Source: Staphylococcus nepalensis (GTDB lineage Bacteria; Bacillota; Bacilli; Staphylococcales; Staphylococcaceae). From it: a stretch of 64,000 nt of DNA. A program made the translations under genes and the position numbers. The stretch's first letter is position 1. Each line of letters begins with the position of its first letter. The stretch spans positions 1 through 64,000 of the forward strand of contig NZ_BMCF01000003.1 of NCBI RefSeq assembly GCF_014635045.1, in the 5' to 3' direction. This document shows, in pieces, positions 9,121 to 17,138 of the stretch. Under the pieces are notes generated by a model. It did no database searches. It saw nothing but the letters and a program-made list of their open reading frames with translations, and was not told the DNA's origin.

Positions 9121-9140
9121 CATCATTTATGATACGCTTC
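9121..9140. other. SCC attachment site, rlmH-distal end
   Basis: CATCATTTATGATACGCTTC matches the rlmH 3' end at 27811-27830 at 19 of 20 positions, including the TATCATAA core used by Ccr recombinases. A 13-bp sequence just inside (TGATGCGGTTTTT, 9155-9167) is the exact inverse of AAAAACCGCATCA at 27803-27815. These mark the far boundary of the SCC element. Confidence 0.9.
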
Positions 9141-9220
9141 TGCTTACCGGTAGATGATGCGGTTTTTTCTCATTCCTCAATCCCATAGATCCACAAGAAC
9201 AAATTACATAGACAATTATA

Positions 9221-9242
9221 TATATAGATGATAATCTATATA
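9221..9242 (+). promoter_or_regulatory. ArsR operator
   Basis: TATATAGAT and ATCTATATA form a perfect 9-4-9 palindrome 19 bases upstream of the arsR start codon. The position and AT-rich dyad suit binding of the ArsR dimer encoded directly downstream. Confidence 0.7.
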
Positions 9243-9261
9243 ACGTAAGGGAGGTATGGCT

Positions 9262-9576
9262 ATGTCTTATCAAGAACTAGCATCAATATTAAAAGTTTTA
9301 TCTGATCCAAGCAGATTAGAAATAATAGATTTACTTTCATGTGGTGAACTATGTGCTTGTGATTTACTGGAACATTTTCAATTTTCACAGCCGACGCTAA
9401 GTCATCATATGAAGTCATTAGTCGATAAGCAATTAGTTCTTTCACGAAAAGAAGGTAATAAACATATGTATCGACTTAATCATGAAATTATAGATGATGT
9501 TAATCACAATTTAAATCTTATTAATACATCTAATGAACGATGTGTATGTAAAAGTATGAAACAAGGTGAGTGTTGA
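9262..9576 (+). CDS. arsR: Arsenical resistance operon repressor ArsR
   Basis: A 104-aa ArsR/SmtB winged-helix repressor. The metalloid-binding motif ELCACDLL lies in the DNA-recognition region, as in classical As(III)-sensing ArsR, followed by the recognition helix [14 protein letters not shown] place the start at the second ATG (9262) because GGAGG at 9250-9254 is 7 bases from it and abuts the first ATG at 9256. The stop overlaps the arsB start. Arsenite or antimonite binding should release the operator at 9221-9242 and switch on arsRBC. Confidence 0.93.
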   Translation: MSYQELASILKVLSDPSRLEIIDLLSCGELCACDLLEHFQFSQPTLSHHMKSLVDKQLVLSRKEGNKHMYRLNHEIIDDVNHNLNLINTSNERCVCKSMKQGEC

Positions 9577-10865
9577 TGACAATATTAGCAATTGTGATTT
9601 TTCTTTTAACTTTAATCTTTGTGATATGGCAACCAAAAGGTTTAGATATTGGTATTACAGCATTGATTGGTGCTATCATCGCCATTATTACAGGCGTTGT
9701 TAGTCTCTCGGATGTTATTGAAGTTACAGGGATTGTTTGGAATGCAACTTTAACTTTTGTAGCTGTTATTCTTATTTCATTAATATTAGATGAAATTGGT
9801 TTTTTTGAATGGTCTGCAATACATATGGTCAAGGCTTCAAACGGTAATGGCTTAAAAATGTTTGTTTTTATTATATTACTTGGGGCAATTGTAGCAGCAT
9901 TTTTCGCCAATGATGGTGCAGCTTTAATCTTAACTCCTATTGTATTAGCGATGGTAAGAAATCTAGGATTTAATAAAAAAGTTATTTTCCCATTCATCAT
10001 TGCCAGTGGCTTTATCGCTGATACTACATCACTACCCTTAATTGTAAGTAACTTAGTTAATATCGTTTCTGCAGATTACTTCGATATTGGATTTATTGAA
10101 TATTTTAGCCGAATGATCATTCCTAATATATTCTCTTTGATTGCTAGTATTCTCGTTTTATGGTTATATTTCAGAAAATCCATACCTAAAACGTTCGATA
10201 CAGAAAATCTATCAGATCCTAAAAGTGTAATTAAAGATTCTAAGTTATTTAAGCTTTCATGGATAGTATTAGCAGTACTACTCGTTGGATATCTTGTTAG
10301 CGAGTTTATCCAAATTCCTGTATCAATTATTGCTGGTATTATTGCTTTTATCTTTGTAATATTAGCTCATAAATCAAAAGCAGTTCATACAAAACAAGTG
10401 ATTAAAGGTGCGCCATGGAATATCGTTCTATTTTCTATTGGTATGTACTTAGTTGTATTTGGTTTAAAAAACGTAGGAATCACAACAATTTTAGCTGATG
10501 TATTATCCAATATTTCAAGCCATGGATTATTCAGCAGTATTATGGGCATGGGCTTTATTTCAGCTTTTTTATCATCAATTATGAATAATATGCCTACTGT
10601 TTTAATAGACGCAATAGCGATTGGTCAATCTAGTGCTACAGGTATATTAAAAGAAGGTATGATTTATGCGAATGTCATAGGTTCTGATTTAGGACCTAAA
10701 ATTACGCCAATTGGTTCTTTAGCAACATTATTGTGGCTACACGTCTTAACACAAAAAGATGTGAAGATTTCGTGGGGAACATACTTTAAAACTGGAATTA
10801 TCATTACTATTCCAGTCCTATTTGTAACACTCTTAGGTTTATACCTTACACTAATCATATTTTAA
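9576..10865 (+). CDS. arsB: Arsenite efflux permease ArsB
   Basis: A membrane carrier exporting As(III) and Sb(III) using the proton gradient. It has 429 aa, the standard length, with a dozen hydrophobic segments throughout. ArsB-type signatures include [35 protein letters not shown] and [11 protein letters not shown]. The start ATG overlaps the arsR stop (TGATG) with AAGGTGAG upstream, so the two are translationally coupled. No ArsA ATPase is present, so efflux is carrier-type only. Confidence 0.94.
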   Translation: MTILAIVIFLLTLIFVIWQPKGLDIGITALIGAIIAIITGVVSLSDVIEVTGIVWNATLTFVAVILISLILDEIGFFEWSAIHMVKASNGNGLKMFVFIILLGAIVAAFFANDGAALILTPIVLAMVRNLGFNKKVIFPFIIASGFIADTTSLPLIVSNLVNIVSADYFDIGFIEYFSRMIIPNIFSLIASILVLWLYFRKSIPKTFDTENLSDPKSVIKDSKLFKLSWIVLAVLLVGYLVSEFIQIPVSIIAGIIAFIFVILAHKSKAVHTKQVIKGAPWNIVLFSIGMYLVVFGLKNVGITTILADVLSNISSHGLFSSIMGMGFISAFLSSIMNNMPTVLIDAIAIGQSSATGILKEGMIYANVIGSDLGPKITPIGSLATLLWLHVLTQKDVKISWGTYFKTGIIITIPVLFVTLLGLYLTLIIF

Positions 10866-10882
10866 GAAAAGAGGCTTTAATT

Positions 10883-11284
10883 ATGGATAAGAAAACAATT
10901 TATTTTATATGTACTGGTAACTCTTGTCGTAGCCAAATGGCTGAAGGTTGGGGAAAGGAAATATTGGGTGAAGATTGGAATGTCTATTCTGCTGGTATAG
11001 AAACGCATGGTGTTAATCCTAAAGCAATAGAAGCTATGAAAGAAGTAGATATTGATATATCAAACCATACGTCAGACTTGATTGATAATGATATTTTAAA
11101 ACAATCAGATTTGGTCGTAACATTATGTAGTGATGCAGACGATAATTGCCCTATATTACCACCTAATGTTAAAAAAGAACACTGGGGCTTTGATGATCCA
11201 TCAGGAAAAGAATGGCCAGAATTTCAACGTGTTAGAGATGAAATTGGAAAAAGAATACAAGAATTCAAAGAAACGCTCGTTTAA
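10883..11284 (+). CDS. arsC: Thioredoxin-dependent arsenate reductase ArsC
   Basis: Reduces As(V) to As(III) for export by ArsB. It has a low-molecular-weight phosphatase fold of 133 aa. The nucleophilic P-loop CTGNSCRS carries Cys10, and the relay cysteines Cys82 and Cys89 sit in [10 protein letters not shown], exactly the three-cysteine cascade of the staphylococcal pI258 enzyme. AAAGAGG lies upstream. The final codons are part of the terminator stem at 11267-11299. Confidence 0.95.
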   Translation: MDKKTIYFICTGNSCRSQMAEGWGKEILGEDWNVYSAGIETHGVNPKAIEAMKEVDIDISNHTSDLIDNDILKQSDLVVTLCSDADDNCPILPPNVKKEHWGFDDPSGKEWPEFQRVRDEIGKRIQEFKETLV

Positions 11285-11299
11285 TGTGAGCGTTTCTTT
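11267..11299. terminator. Bidirectional terminator between arsC and cadC
   Basis: AAAGAAACGCTC (11267-11278) pairs perfectly with GAGCGTTTCTTT (11288-11299). It overlaps the last codons of arsC and lies 5 bases past the cadC stop, ending both convergent transcripts. Confidence 0.85.
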
Positions 11300-11303
11300 A
11301 TAT

Positions 11304-11645
11304 TTAAGTCATACATTTTATTAATAATGATTTCATTTCTATCTCTTTGATATAATAGTATGCCATTTTCCCATCCTTGTAAAAATCCAGCACGTCTCTT
11401 TTATACAGAGCTCTCAAATGATGTGATGTTGAAGCTATACTCAAACCTAATGTTATAGATAAGTCACAAACACATAATTCTTTCTCTTTAATTAGAGCTA
11501 ATATAATTTTCAGCTTATTCTCATCACTTATCTTTAATAATGTATTGATAAGCCGTTGAGTTTTTTCTTCTTTTAAAAATCTTAAAGCATAATTCACTTT
11601 TTCCTCATGAACACAAATGACGTCACAAATTTTATTGTTACTCAT
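11304..11645 (-). CDS. cadC: Cadmium-responsive repressor CadC
   Basis: A 113-aa ArsR/SmtB repressor. The Cd(II)/Pb(II) site residues fall at the positions known from pI258 CadC: Cys7 and Cys11 in the N-terminal arm (KICDVIC) and Cys58 and Cys60 in ELCVCDL. The recognition helix follows (SIASTSHHLRAL). It lies 18 bases after cadD, so both are read from one promoter and CadC represses its own transcription. In many plasmids cadC is paired with the ATPase CadA. Here its partner is CadD. Confidence 0.92.
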   Translation of the reverse strand: MSNNKICDVICVHEEKVNYALRFLKEEKTQRLINTLLKISDENKLKIILALIKEKELCVCDLSITLGLSIASTSHHLRALYKRDVLDFYKDGKMAYYYIKEIEMKSLLIKCMT

Positions 11646-11663
11646 ATTAAGTCACACCTTAAT

Positions 11664-12281
11664 TTATAATATAAATCCTAATATCGTTTGTATGGTTTCA
11701 TTTTCAATAATAATAAATAAGCCCAATGCTATGTAAATAACAGCCATAATCCAACGACTGAATTTCTCAACAATTTCACCCACACCAGGAATTCTAGCTA
11801 GTTTTTGTGCTGTGAATACTAAAAAGAAAATTAAAACTAAAAATACAATTAAGGTAGTCAGTAATTCAATAATATCCAATGCTACAAAATAAGGGACAAA
11901 TAAACCAATATTATCTGCACCACAACTTGCAATTGTCACTAAAGAAACAGTCCCTACTAATTTGGACAAACCTTTTTCGTTTAATTCTTTTTTTGCTCTT
12001 TTTTCACCTTCACAATCATCATAAATAGCAACTTTTATACCTAAGTAGATGGGGATCAAACCTAATAAACCTAATATCCATTTCTCTGGAACATAATTTA
12101 ACACAAAAGCTAAAAATAAACTGACTAATATGAGAATAATCGATCCTAAATATTGACCTATATAAATATCCCTATATTCTTTTCTAGTCTTTGCTCTAGC
12201 AAAAAATATTAATAAAATCACTAATAAATCTACCGCAGTTGCAATATAAAGTATTGCCGCAGTTATAATAGTCTGAACCAT
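11664..12281 (-). CDS. cadD: Cadmium resistance transporter CadD
   Basis: A 205-aa integral membrane protein of the CadD family, which exports or sequesters cadmium in staphylococci. Five or six hydrophobic segments are visible, with a charged loop around KVAIYDDCEGEKRAKKEL and a VTIASCGADNIGLFVPY segment typical of the family. The start is placed at the internal ATG (12281) because GAGGTG is correctly spaced from it. An upstream ATG at 12293 overlaps that site. It lies directly downstream of a CadC operator. Confidence 0.9.
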   Translation of the reverse strand: MVQTIITAAILYIATAVDLLVILLIFFARAKTRKEYRDIYIGQYLGSIILILVSLFLAFVLNYVPEKWILGLLGLIPIYLGIKVAIYDDCEGEKRAKKELNEKGLSKLVGTVSLVTIASCGADNIGLFVPYFVALDIIELLTTLIVFLVLIFFLVFTAQKLARIPGVGEIVEKFSRWIMAVIYIALGLFIIIENETIQTILGFIL

Positions 12282-12290
12282 AGAGCACCT

Positions 12291-12312
12291 CATTCAAATA
12301 TACATTTGAATG
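12291..12312 (-). promoter_or_regulatory. CadC operator
   Basis: CATTCAAAT and ATTTGAATG form a perfect 9-4-9 palindrome, closely matching the known CadC box (ATTCAAAT-n4-ATTTGAAT). It ends 10 bases upstream of the cadD start codon, so bound CadC would block transcription of cadDC. Confidence 0.85.
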
Positions 12313-13047
12313 AATTTTATCATATATTGCATATCTTATGAATAATAAATATTAGAACCGAAAAGTGACATTTTAACTGATAGTAAGGGGCTGAGTATAT
12401 ACGAGTGATTTATAGATTCTTTGAGAATACGACTTAAAGCGATTTTAATTTGTCAGTTCATTGCATTTTGTTTTTTTAACAATTTCACTAATAAGAAGAA
12501 CCTTATAAAAACCCTCCTCATATTTGTCTTACAGGCCACATTATTACATTAATGTTACAATGCCACATAATATTTATATGAAAATATAATTTTTTTACTC
12601 CTTTTTACATTCATACACGCAATTTAACTTTTGATTTTCTTAGTTTAGAGACTTATCACTATAGTCAAATTACAAAGTAAATGTTTGATATAATCATAAT
12701 TAAACAAATAGCGCATATGCATTGACATGCCCCATGTTGAAAATCATTTTGATATACATTGATTTTAAGTGTAAATATAAAAAAATCGCCTGGAACAAAA
12801 TATATGTTCCAGACGTTGCTATGATAAGTCTTATAATAGTTTCGCGAGTGCGAAAACGACAAATTGTAATGGCTCATCCACTTAGAAAGGTTGAATATAA
12901 CTTTTTGTATCATTCATTCTACCTCTCAAGTAAGGATCTACTGATAAATGGATTCTACTTGAGGTTCTCGTGCTTCTATTGTTTCAACTCTAAATACATC
13001 GGTCTTGAAGGATATCTTGTGGTCGTTTTGCAAGTACAATTTATTGA
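12313..13047. other. Gene-free stretch between cadD and the NAD(P)-binding gene
   Basis: It contains the cadDC promoter at the left. In the middle CTGGAAC/GTTCCAG forms a small hairpin (12790-12812). CTCAAGTA/TACTTGAG forms a wider inverted repeat at 12925-12963 that encloses two near-copies of GGATCTAC. An open frame at 12722-13117 has no ribosome-binding site or recognisable product, and I do not call it. Confidence 0.4.
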
Positions 13048-13713
13048 TTATTCCTCCAGATATTTAGTCGTAGCGTCTGATAATGACAAATCACCATTGA
13101 TGATTTGGAATTCGTGACCTTGTAATGCTTCATCAGTTAATACAGAAACAAGCACTTCTGCTACATCTTCTCTTGTAATAGACGGATTTTGTACATTTTC
13201 AAATTGCGCACTCATATTGAATTGGTGCGTTTCAAGTTCGTTTGTTAAAGTGCCTGGATGTACGATGGTATATTTTAAATTTGCATGTCTTAAGTAGTCA
13301 TCCGCATAATGTTTTGCAATGGTATATGGTTTCAAGTCGCCTGACGCATCAAAAGCTTCTCGACGTGAGTCGTACGTTGATACCATAACAAAGTGTTGAC
13401 GACCGACGTGTTCACTTGCTTTAATTGCTTTCACTGCACCGTCTAAATCTACTATAATTGTTTGATCGTCACCTGTGCTCCCACCAGAACCGACGGAAAA
13501 AAGGATTTGATCATACGGTTTAAATAATTCTATTAATTCATCAATAGATTGTTTTGCAACATCAATGTAAGTTGCATCAATACCATCTGCTTTTAAAACT
13601 TCAACTTGTTCTTCTTTTCTAACACCGGCAGTAAAATCAACATCTCGTGCTTTCAGTTTACTTACAAGATGTTGACCAACGCCACCATTAGCGCCAATAA
13701 TTAATGATTTCAT
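13048..13713 (-). CDS. NAD(P)-binding protein, atypical short-chain dehydrogenase (NmrA/YwnB-like)
   Basis: A 221-aa Rossmann-fold protein. It starts with the dinucleotide-binding motif GANGGVGQHL (about residues 8-17) and continues with FSVGSGG and an active-site-like region VSTYDSRREAF...YTIAKHYADDYL. This is the atypical SDR subgroup that includes bacterial NAD(P)H-binding reductases and redox sensors. It lies 21 bases downstream of the DJ-1 family gene and forms a two-gene operon with it. The operon is transcribed divergently from a MerR regulator, which suggests response to electrophiles or oxidants. The substrate is unknown. Confidence 0.8.
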   Translation of the reverse strand: MKSLIIGANGGVGQHLVSKLKARDVDFTAGVRKEEQVEVLKADGIDATYIDVAKQSIDELIELFKPYDQILFSVGSGGSTGDDQTIIVDLDGAVKAIKASEHVGRQHFVMVSTYDSRREAFDASGDLKPYTIAKHYADDYLRHANLKYTIVHPGTLTNELETHQFNMSAQFENVQNPSITREDVAEVLVSVLTDEALQGHEFQIINGDLSLSDATTKYLEE

Positions 13714-13734
13714 GTGTATCGCTCCTTTATGAAA

Positions 13735-14418
13735 TTATTGATTAGCTAAGATTTTTAAAGCATGTTCAGCAACAGCATGTCCTGATTGAGGATTTTGACC
13801 AGTCACAATGCGACCATCTACGACTGCGAAATTGCTCCAGTCATCCTCTTTTTTAAAATGTGCACCGTTACTAATAAATTCGTCTTCTAATAAATATGGC
13901 ATGTATTCAGTTGTACCATTTGCTTGTTCTTCACTATTTGTAAAACCAGTCACGTCTTTATCACGAACGAGGTAATCGCCATTTTCTTTAATGTCGAGTA
14001 GACCAGCCGCACCATGACATACAGAAGAGAGAACGCCTTGGTTATTGTAAATACTTAACGCAATGTCGTTAAGTTCTTTGTTATTTCTAAAATCCCAAAT
14101 CGCACCATGTCCACCTGCAAAGTAAATGGCTTGATAGTCGCTAGGATTAACCTCTTTTGGAGATAACGTTTGTCCCAATTTATTCATATAATCATGATCC
14201 GTGTAGTATTCCCAGTCCTCGGCTCCCATCATTTCAGGGCTAAGACTGATAGGATCAAGAGGCACATACCCACCGTTCGGACTTACAAAATCAACATCAT
14301 AACCTGCGTCATAGAAATCTTTCGCAAAGTGCGTAACCTCTGAGAACCACGCACCTGTAGGTCTTTCTAAATTATCGTATTTCGCAATGTTTGTTACAAC
14401 AATTAAAGCCTTTTTCAT
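13735..14418 (-). CDS. DJ-1/PfpI family protein, Hsp31/HchA-like
   Basis: A 227-aa class I glutamine-amidotransferase-like protein. The nucleophile elbow VLSSVCHGAAGLL holds the conserved cysteine followed by His, and the acidic partner lies earlier in the chain. YFAGGHGAIWDF and DEFISNGAHFKKEDDWSNFAVVDGRIVTGQNPQSG are typical of the type that acts as glyoxalase III, deglycase or chaperone. It is cytosolic. AGGAGGAAAGAC lies just before the ATG. First gene of an operon with the NAD(P)-binding protein, likely controlled by the diverging MerR gene. A methylglyoxal or aldehyde-stress role is inference. Confidence 0.85.
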   Translation of the reverse strand: MKKALIVVTNIAKYDNLERPTGAWFSEVTHFAKDFYDAGYDVDFVSPNGGYVPLDPISLSPEMMGAEDWEYYTDHDYMNKLGQTLSPKEVNPSDYQAIYFAGGHGAIWDFRNNKELNDIALSIYNNQGVLSSVCHGAAGLLDIKENGDYLVRDKDVTGFTNSEEQANGTTEYMPYLLEDEFISNGAHFKKEDDWSNFAVVDGRIVTGQNPQSGHAVAEHALKILANQ

Positions 14419-14461
14419 TGTCTTTCCTCCTCATTCATGTTTATATAGAATACAATATCAG

Positions 14462-14477
14462 TTAAACCTTGGTTTAA
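14462..14477. promoter_or_regulatory. MerR-type operator in the divergent promoter
   Basis: TTAAACCTTGGTTTAA is a perfect 7-2-7 palindrome lying 18 bases before the merR ATG and 43 bases before the DJ-1 family gene. MerR regulators bind such dyads inside divergent promoters. This is the only clear dyad in the gap. Confidence 0.65.
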
Positions 14478-14495
14478 GAGAAAGGATATGCTTAC

Positions 14496-14843
14496 ATGAA
14501 ACAATATTACATTGAATATGTCTCAGATTATTGCAATATACCTAAAAGCAAACTGCGTTATTACGAGAAAAAGAATATCTTAAAACACATCGACAGAGAT
14601 AGCAATAACAAGCGTTTATACACAGACGACGATATCGAAATGATTAAATTTATCCAGTGCTTAAGCAATTTGAATATGCCATTAAAAGAAATCCGAAAAA
14701 ACACAGACATGCTTTATCAAAACCAAATAGATGTCCCAAGCGTGTTACGCGCACACCTAGAATTCTTGAATGAACAACGGAATTTGATCAGTACACATAT
14801 CGACTTAATTGAACAAAAATTACAAACTGCCATGACCGAGTGA
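14496..14843 (+). CDS. MerR-family transcriptional regulator
   Basis: A 115-aa regulator. The N-terminal winged helix holds IPKSKLRYYEKKNILKHI and the wing RDSNNKRLYTDDDIEMIKFIQCL, followed by a long dimerisation helix with LNEQRNLISTHIDLIEQKLQ. No metal-binding cysteine pair is visible at the C-terminus, so an organic or redox signal is more likely than a metal. It diverges from the DJ-1/NAD(P)-binding operon, the probable target. Confidence 0.85.
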   Translation: MKQYYIEYVSDYCNIPKSKLRYYEKKNILKHIDRDSNNKRLYTDDDIEMIKFIQCLSNLNMPLKEIRKNTDMLYQNQIDVPSVLRAHLEFLNEQRNLISTHIDLIEQKLQTAMTE

Positions 14844-14959
14844 CGAAGGAAAAGGGGTGGGTGAATTAAAAGAGCGATGAGAAGAGTATGGAGGGTTAGT
14901 GAATGAATAAGCACAAGGAAGTTGTAGATTTTAAAGGTGGAGTGCGTAGATAAAGGGCG

Positions 14960-15065
14960 ATAGGTGGATAGGCAAAGATAGAATGAGTCAGAAAAATTGC
15001 GTCGGGTGGATAAGCAAGAATAGAATTAGTGGGCGATCGATGGATAGACTAGAACAGATTACACA
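14960..15065. repeat. Degenerate purine-rich tandem repeat
   Basis: Three imperfect copies of a unit reading GGTGGATAGGCAAAGATAGA, then GGTGGATAAGCAAGAATAGA, then GATGGATAGACTAGAACAGA, spaced about 45-50 bases apart in a purine-rich strand. No open frame spans them. Confidence 0.45.
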
Positions 15066-15097
15066 AGCAATAGAAATGAAGGATAGGCATTGCTTGA

Positions 15098-15325
15098 TTA
15101 AGGAAGTTTAACAGCAATTAATTTATTATTACTTAGTAATTTATGTGGTTTTGCAGTTCTAATAAATTTATCTCCTAGAAACTTACGTGCATTATGAATA
15201 AAAGCAACTTGTGGATCTTTCGTAAATTTATTGTTTATCTGTAAGTCCCTACTGTTTATTTGTGCTTTAATATGTTGATAATCTAATAAATCTTCACCTT
15301 TTTCTAAAAAGATATTTACAGGTTA
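15098..15325 (-). pseudogene. 5'-truncated remnant of an unidentified gene
   Basis: About 75 codons in frame to a stop at 15100-15098. The conceptual protein includes EKGEDLLDYQHIKAQI and KDPQVAFIHNARKFLG and ends LIAVKLP. The frame is closed upstream by a stop with no start codon, so the 5' part is gone. CAAGCAAT/ATTGCTTG at 15064-15096 would make a stem-loop just after the stop. The family is not recognised. Confidence 0.4.
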
Positions 15326-15582
15326 AAGCTTACCTAAAAAAGATTAATAGTCTTCACATCCACTTCTAAGTTAAATACAACTTAATTTCTTGTTTTATTT
15401 ATTATAGGGCTCTGCGCATCGGCCAATGATGAGATTTTCAATTCAGATATTATTTTATTATATATTAAGCCTATAAAGCACACAAAACAAGAACAAACGT
15501 TCTCTTTATTGCTGTTAATTCTACTTTATAATATAAATAAAGTAAACATAACCAATAAAGCAAGTTTGAAAGGACAATCACT
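15326..15582. other. Leader region of the cch operon
   Basis: About 260 AT-rich bases before the 500-aa gene. It presumably carries the promoter for the replication module. I see no confident promoter pair. Confidence 0.35.
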
Positions 15583-17085
15583 TTGAATTTTGAAAATTAC
15601 AAATATTTTACTGGAAAAGATTTAATGAAGGAATGTAACTTGAGTGAAAAAATGTTTAAGAATAGTATGGATAAACTTGAACGAGTTTATAAGTTAGATA
15701 TAAATAGGTACAAATCAAATCCATCAGCAAGCAATAGCGGTTACAGCTTTAACTTATTTGAATTAGAGTTATTTAAAATTTTGCTAAACACTATTGAGGA
15801 CTTTCCTGTTCCAACATCTGCTAAAAAATTTGATGACATAGATTTAAGAGAGGAGGCATTAAAGAAAAATAATAGTCAATTTATTAGCTATATTACTAAT
15901 ATCAGCGATTCAATTGATAATATTAAAAATGATGCATTAAAAGCGCAAATTTATGCATCTGAAAACTATTCTTTTACTTTAGAATGGCTTAGTGCTCAGT
16001 CAAAGTGTAATGATGCATTGTCTTCATTTTTTAATTATACAAATTCTCTAGATTTAGATAAGAGTTCAAAATTATATAGAAAATTAGCACATAGAATTGA
16101 CGAGTTACTATTTGAAACATTAATGGAAGATAATATGACATTTGATAATGATTTCAATTTCAAACAACTATATAAAGTTCATCAATATAATAAAGAAAAC
16201 AATCCCGAAAATTTTATTGTATACAACCAAGTAGAACCTGATGATTCCAAGTATTCGAATGTAAATCATGAAGTATCTAGATATATATCAAACGAACCAA
16301 GTATAGATGATTATAGTGAACGTACTGATAACAAATTATTAGATTTTTTCATTATTGATATATTAAACAAACTCTACCTTCCAAGTTTGAATAAAAGAAT
16401 CAATCATAAAATTGTAACTTATGATATACAAAATGATGATGAATCAAAAATCCGTGAAAAATTAAGAAAAAAAGAAATTGTAAAATATCCATTCAACGTT
16501 AATGGATACTTTCTCGGTATTGAAAACGACTTATTTTCTAACTATCAAAGAATTATTAATACTATAAATCAATATAAAAACAGCACTTTTGATTTACAAA
16601 ATTTTGAATCACGCATTGACAATATAATAAATAGCTCCAAGCCATTAACATCAAACGATAAGTTTTTCCATATTTACAAAGAATTTTATTTGTCATTATC
16701 TAAATTTTCTAACCTATTTTATACTAATCGCCAATCCTATATTGATGATGGTATAAGTCCAAATCAAGTAGAGAGCTTCTTAAATGACTTGTATCGAATG
16801 CATCTTTTATTAGATAAATATTCATTTAATAAAGACATTGAACCACTTTCAAAAATAAACTTTACCGAATTAACGAACGCTTTCTACTTATTTGAAGAAA
16901 TAAAATCTACTCAAATTAAAGACGAAATCGTCAGTAAACAAGTCAATGATTTATCTAGTTGGTCTATCGCAAAAACTCTAAGTGAAACCTTAGACAATTT
17001 AAAATTTGAATATCACTACCAAAGGAGGTCGTCCATTTTTTTTGTTTATGGACGACCTCCTTATTTGCCTTTAATTCTCCTTTAA
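15583..17085 (+). CDS. SCC-conserved hypothetical protein upstream of cch
   Basis: A 500-aa soluble protein, rich in Asn, Asp and Lys, starting at TTG behind AAAGGA. The N-terminus (FTGKDLMKECNLSEKMFKNS) looks like a helix-turn-helix and may bind DNA. The rest is mostly helical with no motif I can name. Genes of this size precede cch in many SCC elements, so a role in SCC replication or its control is plausible. The last 22 codons are unusual: they are written by a 15-bp perfect stem-loop (17022-17062), ending in SSIFFVYGRPPYLPLILL. The natural C-terminus may therefore have been altered. Confidence 0.7.
   Translation: MNFENYKYFTGKDLMKECNLSEKMFKNSMDKLERVYKLDINRYKSNPSASNSGYSFNLFELELFKILLNTIEDFPVPTSAKKFDDIDLREEALKKNNSQFISYITNISDSIDNIKNDALKAQIYASENYSFTLEWLSAQSKCNDALSSFFNYTNSLDLDKSSKLYRKLAHRIDELLFETLMEDNMTFDNDFNFKQLYKVHQYNKENNPENFIVYNQVEPDDSKYSNVNHEVSRYISNEPSIDDYSERTDNKLLDFFIIDILNKLYLPSLNKRINHKIVTYDIQNDDESKIREKLRKKEIVKYPFNVNGYFLGIENDLFSNYQRIINTINQYKNSTFDLQNFESRIDNIINSSKPLTSNDKFFHIYKEFYLSLSKFSNLFYTNRQSYIDDGISPNQVESFLNDLYRMHLLLDKYSFNKDIEPLSKINFTELTNAFYLFEEIKSTQIKDEIVSKQVNDLSSWSIAKTLSETLDNLKFEYHYQRRSSIFFVYGRPPYLPLILL
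17022..17062 (+). terminator. Perfect 15-bp stem-loop between the 500-aa gene and cch
   Basis: AAGGAGGTCGTCCAT (17022-17036) pairs exactly with ATGGACGACCTCCTT (17048-17062) around a T-rich loop. It is GC-rich against an AT-rich background and masks a strong Shine-Dalgarno-like AAGGAGG. There is no run of T after the stem, so attenuation, RNA processing or translational control are as likely as plain termination. Confidence 0.6.
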
Positions 17086-17138
17086 TATGTATTTAGCAAC
17101 ACAAATTTAATGCTTATATAGCAAAGGAGAGATTAATT

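Noticed and set aside
12722..13117. 131-codon open frame between cadD and the NAD(P)-binding gene
   Set aside because: Overlaps the real gene's 3' end, contains two hairpins and has no ribosome site or known motif.
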